Part shown: in pieces, positions 61,059 through 64,000 of the stretch
Position numbering within the stretch: the stretch's first letter is position 1
Layout of the letters: every line of letters begins with the position of its first letter
Assembly: GCA_004020365.1 (NCBI GenBank)
Contig: SAQR01000027.1
Location: forward strand, 1-64,000
Direction of reading: 5' to 3'
Length of the DNA stretch: 64,000 nucleotides
Source of the DNA: Mesorhizobium sp.
GTDB taxonomy: Bacteria; Pseudomonadota; Alphaproteobacteria; Rhizobiales; Rhizobiaceae
Made by a program: the position numbers and the translations under genes
Notes under the pieces: model-generated
Seen by the model: only the letters and a program-made list of their open reading frames with translations
What the model was told of the DNA's origin: nothing
Database searches by the model: none

Positions 61059-61823
61059 TCAGTCCCCAGAGATCGATTTCCGAAGCTTCTCGAAAACCAA
61101 CAGCTTGCTTTTGCGCACGCCGTCTTCAAGCAGGCTTCCGTTTGCCAGATGCGCGGCGATGGCGCTGGCCAGCGCGCAACCCGTCCCGCGCATCGATCCG
61201 GCAAGACGCGGCGCCTCGAAGCGGATGGGCTCTTGATCGGCGCGCAGCAGGATGTCCGTCGATCGACACCCCGCGGCGTGGCCGCCCTTGATCAGCAGGG
61301 CCTGCAATCTAGAGTTGAGCAATTTCTGACCTTGTTGCAATGCGCCGTCCTCGTCGATGGCCAGGTCTGAGCCGGCAAGGACAGCCAGTTCGATGAGGTT
61401 GGGTGTGACGAGACGACAAAGCGGGATGAGTTCATGCTTCAGGACGCCGATAGCGCCCGTCTCCAGAAGCGGCCAACCCGAAGAAGAGACCAGTACCGGG
61501 TCGATGACTGCCGGTATCTGTGGGTTTTGGCGCAGCACATCCGCGACGGCGACGATGATTTGCTCCGTTGCGAGCATGCCGATTTTGATCGCCCCTACCG
61601 CGTTGGCTTGCAGCGCGGCACGCATCTGATCGGCCACCAGCCCGGGTTGCAAATTGTGGATTTCCGTGACGGCTTCATGCGTCTGCACCGTCACGGTGGT
61701 AACGGCAAGGCAGGTGCGCAAGTCGAGGGCGGAGATCGTCTCAATGTCGCGGGCTATGCCGGCGCCGCCGCTGGAGTCCGATCCGCCGACGACAAGCACA
61801 TGCGGTTCGCGCCTCAACGCCAT
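61059..61823 (-). CDS. thiD: Hydroxymethylpyrimidine/phosphomethylpyrimidine kinase ThiD
   Basis: A 254-residue ribokinase-fold enzyme that phosphorylates HMP and HMP-P. VLVVGGSDSSGGAGIARDI, VIDPVLVSSSG, VTPNLIELAVLAG and the GTGCALASAIAAHLANG anion-hole/catalytic motif are all present. The ATG at 61823 lies inside the end of thiE (10-base overlap). Last gene of the thi operon. Confidence 0.93.
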   Translation of the reverse strand: MALRREPHVLVVGGSDSSGGAGIARDIETISALDLRTCLAVTTVTVQTHEAVTEIHNLQPGLVADQMRAALQANAVGAIKIGMLATEQIIVAVADVLRQNPQIPAVIDPVLVSSSGWPLLETGAIGVLKHELIPLCRLVTPNLIELAVLAGSDLAIDEDGALQQGQKLLNSRLQALLIKGGHAAGCRSTDILLRADQEPIRFEAPRLAGSMRGTGCALASAIAAHLANGSLLEDGVRKSKLLVFEKLRKSISGD

Positions 61824-62419
61824 CGGGCCGTCTTTTCGATCCACTCGCGCGTTCGCGCTTCCGGATCGGCATCCAATGTGATGTCGGTCACTACCGCGGC
61901 GCTGTCCGCACCGGCACCGAAGACGCCCTCGAGCCGGTCGGGGTTGAGGCCGCCAATCGCGACCAGAGGTGTCGGCGCGATCTGGCGCTTCCATTCGCCA
62001 AGCCGTTCGAGCCCCTGCGGCGCCCATTTCATCTGTTTCAGGACGGTCGGATAGACTGGCCCGAGCGCGATATAGTCCGGTCTGGCGGCAAGGGCTGTTT
62101 CGAGTTCGAGATGGTCGTGCGTGCTGAGGCCGAGGCGGAGACCTGCAGCCCTTATCGCGGTAAGGTCCGCCGCTTGCAGATCTTCCTGTCCGAGATGAAT
62201 GAAATCGCAGTCCTCCTCGATCGCCAGCCGCCAGAAGTCATTGATGATGAGCTGGCATTTGTATCGGGTGCACAAGGCCTTCGCCTTGCGGATCTCGGCG
62301 CGCAACGCAGCATCGGCGAGGTTCTTGACGCGAAGCTGCACCAGCCTGACGCCGAGCGGCGCCAGCCTTTCAATCCAGGCGGCGCTATCGACGATCAGAT
62401 AAAAAGGATCGAGTTTCAT
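61814..62419 (-). CDS. thiE: Thiamin-phosphate synthase ThiE
   Basis: A 201-residue TIM barrel joining HMP-PP and thiazole phosphate: [53 protein letters not shown] and [12 protein letters not shown]. Slightly short but complete. Start overlaps the thiG stop (ATGA). Confidence 0.93.
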   Translation of the reverse strand: MKLDPFYLIVDSAAWIERLAPLGVRLVQLRVKNLADAALRAEIRKAKALCTRYKCQLIINDFWRLAIEEDCDFIHLGQEDLQAADLTAIRAAGLRLGLSTHDHLELETALAARPDYIALGPVYPTVLKQMKWAPQGLERLGEWKRQIAPTPLVAIGGLNPDRLEGVFGAGADSAAVVTDITLDADPEARTREWIEKTARWR

Positions 62420-63189
62420 TGAAAGACTGCCCGGCCAATTGTCGGCGTCGATGGGACGGCGAGGTCGCGCGGCTCGAGCAGGCCCGAGCGATAGGCCTCA
62501 CGGCCGGCATCGACCGCCTTGCCGAACGCGCGCGCCATGCCGATCGGATCGGCGGCCTTGGCCACTGCCGTGTTGAGCAGCACCGCGTCGAAGCCGAGTT
62601 CCATCACGAGAGCCGCGTGAGATGGGCGGCCGAGGCCCGCATCCACGATCAGCGGGACATCCGGGAAATGGCCGCGCATCGAGCGGAGCGCGGTGATATT
62701 TACCGGTCCAAGCGCAGAACCGATCGGCGCGCACCAGGGCATGAGCACCCTGCATCCGGCTTCCAGCAATCGCTCGGCGACGACGAGATCGTCCGTCGTG
62801 TAGGGAAATACAGCAAAACCGTCGTCGCACAGGATTCGCGCAGCCTCTACCAAGCCAAAGACATCAGGCTGCAGCGTGTCATGATTGCCGATCACCTCGA
62901 GCTTGATCCAGTTCGTGCCGAAGACCTCGCGCGCCATCTTTGCGGTCGTGACGGCTTCCTTGACGGAGTGACAACCGGCGGTGTTGGGCAGGACATGCAG
63001 CCGCAGCGATTGGATAAGCGACCAGAATTTCTCACCACCCTTGCCGCCGGCCATTTCGCGGCGCAATGAGACGGTCACCGCGGACGCGCAGGATGCCTTG
63101 ACCGCATCGGCAAGAATGGCGGGCGAGGGGTACTGTGCGGTGCCGAGAAGCAGGCGCGACGAAAGCTTGGTTCCGTAAAGCTCGATCAC
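62416..63189 (-). CDS. thiG: Thiazole synthase ThiG
   Basis: A 257-residue enzyme with the Schiff-base Lys in [38 protein letters not shown] and [21 protein letters not shown]. It builds the thiazole ring from DXP, dehydroglycine and ThiS-thiocarboxylate. It starts 4 bases after the thiS stop. The opening residues are [20 protein letters not shown]. Confidence 0.95.
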   Translation of the reverse strand: MIELYGTKLSSRLLLGTAQYPSPAILADAVKASCASAVTVSLRREMAGGKGGEKFWSLIQSLRLHVLPNTAGCHSVKEAVTTAKMAREVFGTNWIKLEVIGNHDTLQPDVFGLVEAARILCDDGFAVFPYTTDDLVVAERLLEAGCRVLMPWCAPIGSALGPVNITALRSMRGHFPDVPLIVDAGLGRPSHAALVMELGFDAVLLNTAVAKAADPIGMARAFGKAVDAGREAYRSGLLEPRDLAVPSTPTIGRAVFQ

Positions 63190-63193
63190 GCTG

Positions 63194-63391
63194 CTAGCCT
63201 CCTTGCATGGGCGAGAGAATTTCGATCCGGTCGCCGTCCTTCAGCTGGAACAGCGCCCGCTCAGTCGCGTGCACAAGGTCGCTGTTCACGGCCGTTGCAA
63301 GCCAGTTGCCTTCGTAGTCAAGCGCCGCGAGAAGCTCCGCCAGGGTGGCGGCGGTGATCTCATGCGCTTCGCCGTTGACCGTCAGTTTCAT
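63194..63391 (-). CDS. thiS: Sulfur carrier protein ThiS
   Basis: A 65-residue ubiquitin-like protein ([20 protein letters not shown], ending SPMQGG). The C-terminal Gly-Gly is the site of adenylation and thiocarboxylation. Its start lies 32 bases inside the end of thiO. Confidence 0.95.
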   Translation of the reverse strand: MKLTVNGEAHEITAATLAELLAALDYEGNWLATAVNSDLVHATERALFQLKDGDRIEILSPMQGG

Positions 63392-64000
63392 CAGCAAGTT
63401 CCACCGGTTTGTCAGAATCGAAAACAAGGTCGGCCGCCCGGCGCGCCATGGCGGGGGCCAGAAGGAAACCATGGCGGTAAAGCCCGTTGATCGCGACGGT
63501 CCTGCCATGCGCTTCGACGCGCGGCAGGTTGTCGGAAAACGCCGGGCGAATGCCGACGCCCGTCTCAACGATCGCGGCCTCACCGAAGGCGGGATGAACC
63601 GAATAGGCGGCATTCAGGAGTTCCATCATCGCCCGTACCGTGACCGGCTCCGTGGACAGGCTCTCGACCATCGTTGCACCCGCCATGAAATGATGGTCGG
63701 CGCGCGGCGCCAGATAGAGCTGCAAACGCGGGTGCAGCAGCCTGACCGGGCGCGACAGCGAGATGTCCGGTGTACGCAGGATCAGCATCTCGCCGCGAAC
63801 GCCGCGAAGCCTTTCATCGCCGGTCGCCATTCCCATGCAGTCGATGTCGCGTTCAAAGCCAGCTATGTGCCGAGCGTCGACTCCGAAGCGGAACTCGACG
63901 CCGCTTTCTGCGAGTTTTTCATGCAGCGCCGCCATTGCACGGCGTGGGTCGAGATGGGCTTCGCCCGGGAAGAACAGCCCGCGACGGAAGCGGCCGGCGA
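63360..64000 (-). CDS. thiO: Glycine oxidase ThiO, N-terminus cut by window edge
   Basis: The visible 213 C-terminal residues belong to a DAO-type FAD oxidase that supplies dehydroglycine for thiazole: FFPGEAHLDPRRAMAAL, GEMLILRTPDIS, RVEAHGRTVAINGLYRHGFLLAP. The frame is open to the right edge. In rhizobia thiC usually lies upstream with the TPP riboswitch, which would be outside this window. Confidence 0.9.
   Translation of the reverse strand, partial: AGRFRRGLFFPGEAHLDPRRAMAALHEKLAESGVEFRFGVDARHIAGFERDIDCMGMATGDERLRGVRGEMLILRTPDISLSRPVRLLHPRLQLYLAPRADHHFMAGATMVESLSTEPVTVRAMMELLNAAYSVHPAFGEAAIVETGVGIRPAFSDNLPRVEAHGRTVAINGLYRHGFLLAPAMARRAADLVFDSDKPVELADETDGQRRSA

Overview
The window reads as chromosomal DNA of a Rhizobiales alphaproteobacterium, most like Mesorhizobium or a close relative. 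This rests on high GC, the imp-type type VI secretion order, doubled Ku/DNA-ligase genes, a thiO-thiS-thiG-thiE operon, many ABC uptake operons, and GGAAC-N16/17-CGTT promoters of the alphaproteobacterial general stress sigma factor (EcfG/RpoE2). The genus is an inference. No rRNA, tRNA, insertion sequence or CRISPR array was seen.

Layout. (1) 1-11.4 kb: part of a type VI secretion locus. On the minus strand it runs tssA-tssB-tssC-hcp-tssE-tssF-tssG-FHA protein (cut by the left edge); clpV is divergent on the plus strand. (2) 11.4-13.2 kb: small ORFs, including a 41-residue membrane peptide, two related short ORFs, a palindromic repeat and a secreted Cys-rich protein. (3) 13.2-22.3 kb, minus: one tight operon with a polyamine-type ABC importer, a flavoprotein monooxygenase, two carboxymuconolactone decarboxylase-like proteins, a 33-codon stub of an XRE regulator, an opine-dehydrogenase-like enzyme and a MATE exporter. 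(4) 22.9-28.2 kb: accessory redox genes, and an aldehyde dehydrogenase reduced to its two ends beside an intact TetR gene. (5) 28.2-45 kb: a stress and DNA-repair island with a SIR2-like protein, small stress-type proteins, a pyruvate-oxidase-like ThDP enzyme, two Ku genes, a LigC-type ligase, a three-domain LigD, AlkB, DUF763, a PPC-domain protein and a TIGR02587/TIGR02588 pair. Five exact and about nine near-consensus EcfG-type promoters precede these genes. (6) 45-50.6 kb: a HAD phosphatase fused to a HerA-like ATPase, an SDR, a Rieske-fused ferredoxin reductase and a HAD-IIA phosphatase. (7) 50.7-60.9 kb: a divergent catabolic locus around a GntR/FadR regulator, with two DapA-family lyases, two Gfo/Idh dehydrogenases and a complete Dpp-type ABC transporter. 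A near-perfect palindrome lies between the arms. (8) 61-64 kb, minus: thiamin genes thiO(partial)-thiS-thiG-thiE-thiD.

How the parts fit together. The two ABC operons each couple import to intracellular enzymes for an unknown ligand, and both carry a strong hairpin between the binding-protein gene and the first permease gene. The 28-45 kb region looks like a regulon cluster: non-homologous end joining, alkylation repair and small stress proteins under one stress sigma factor, which is itself encoded outside the window. The most noteworthy observations are this promoter network, the opine-type operon with its broken regulator, the double DapA/double Gfo-Idh pathway, the HAD-HerA fusion, and the SIR2 protein preceded by 17-bp repeats.
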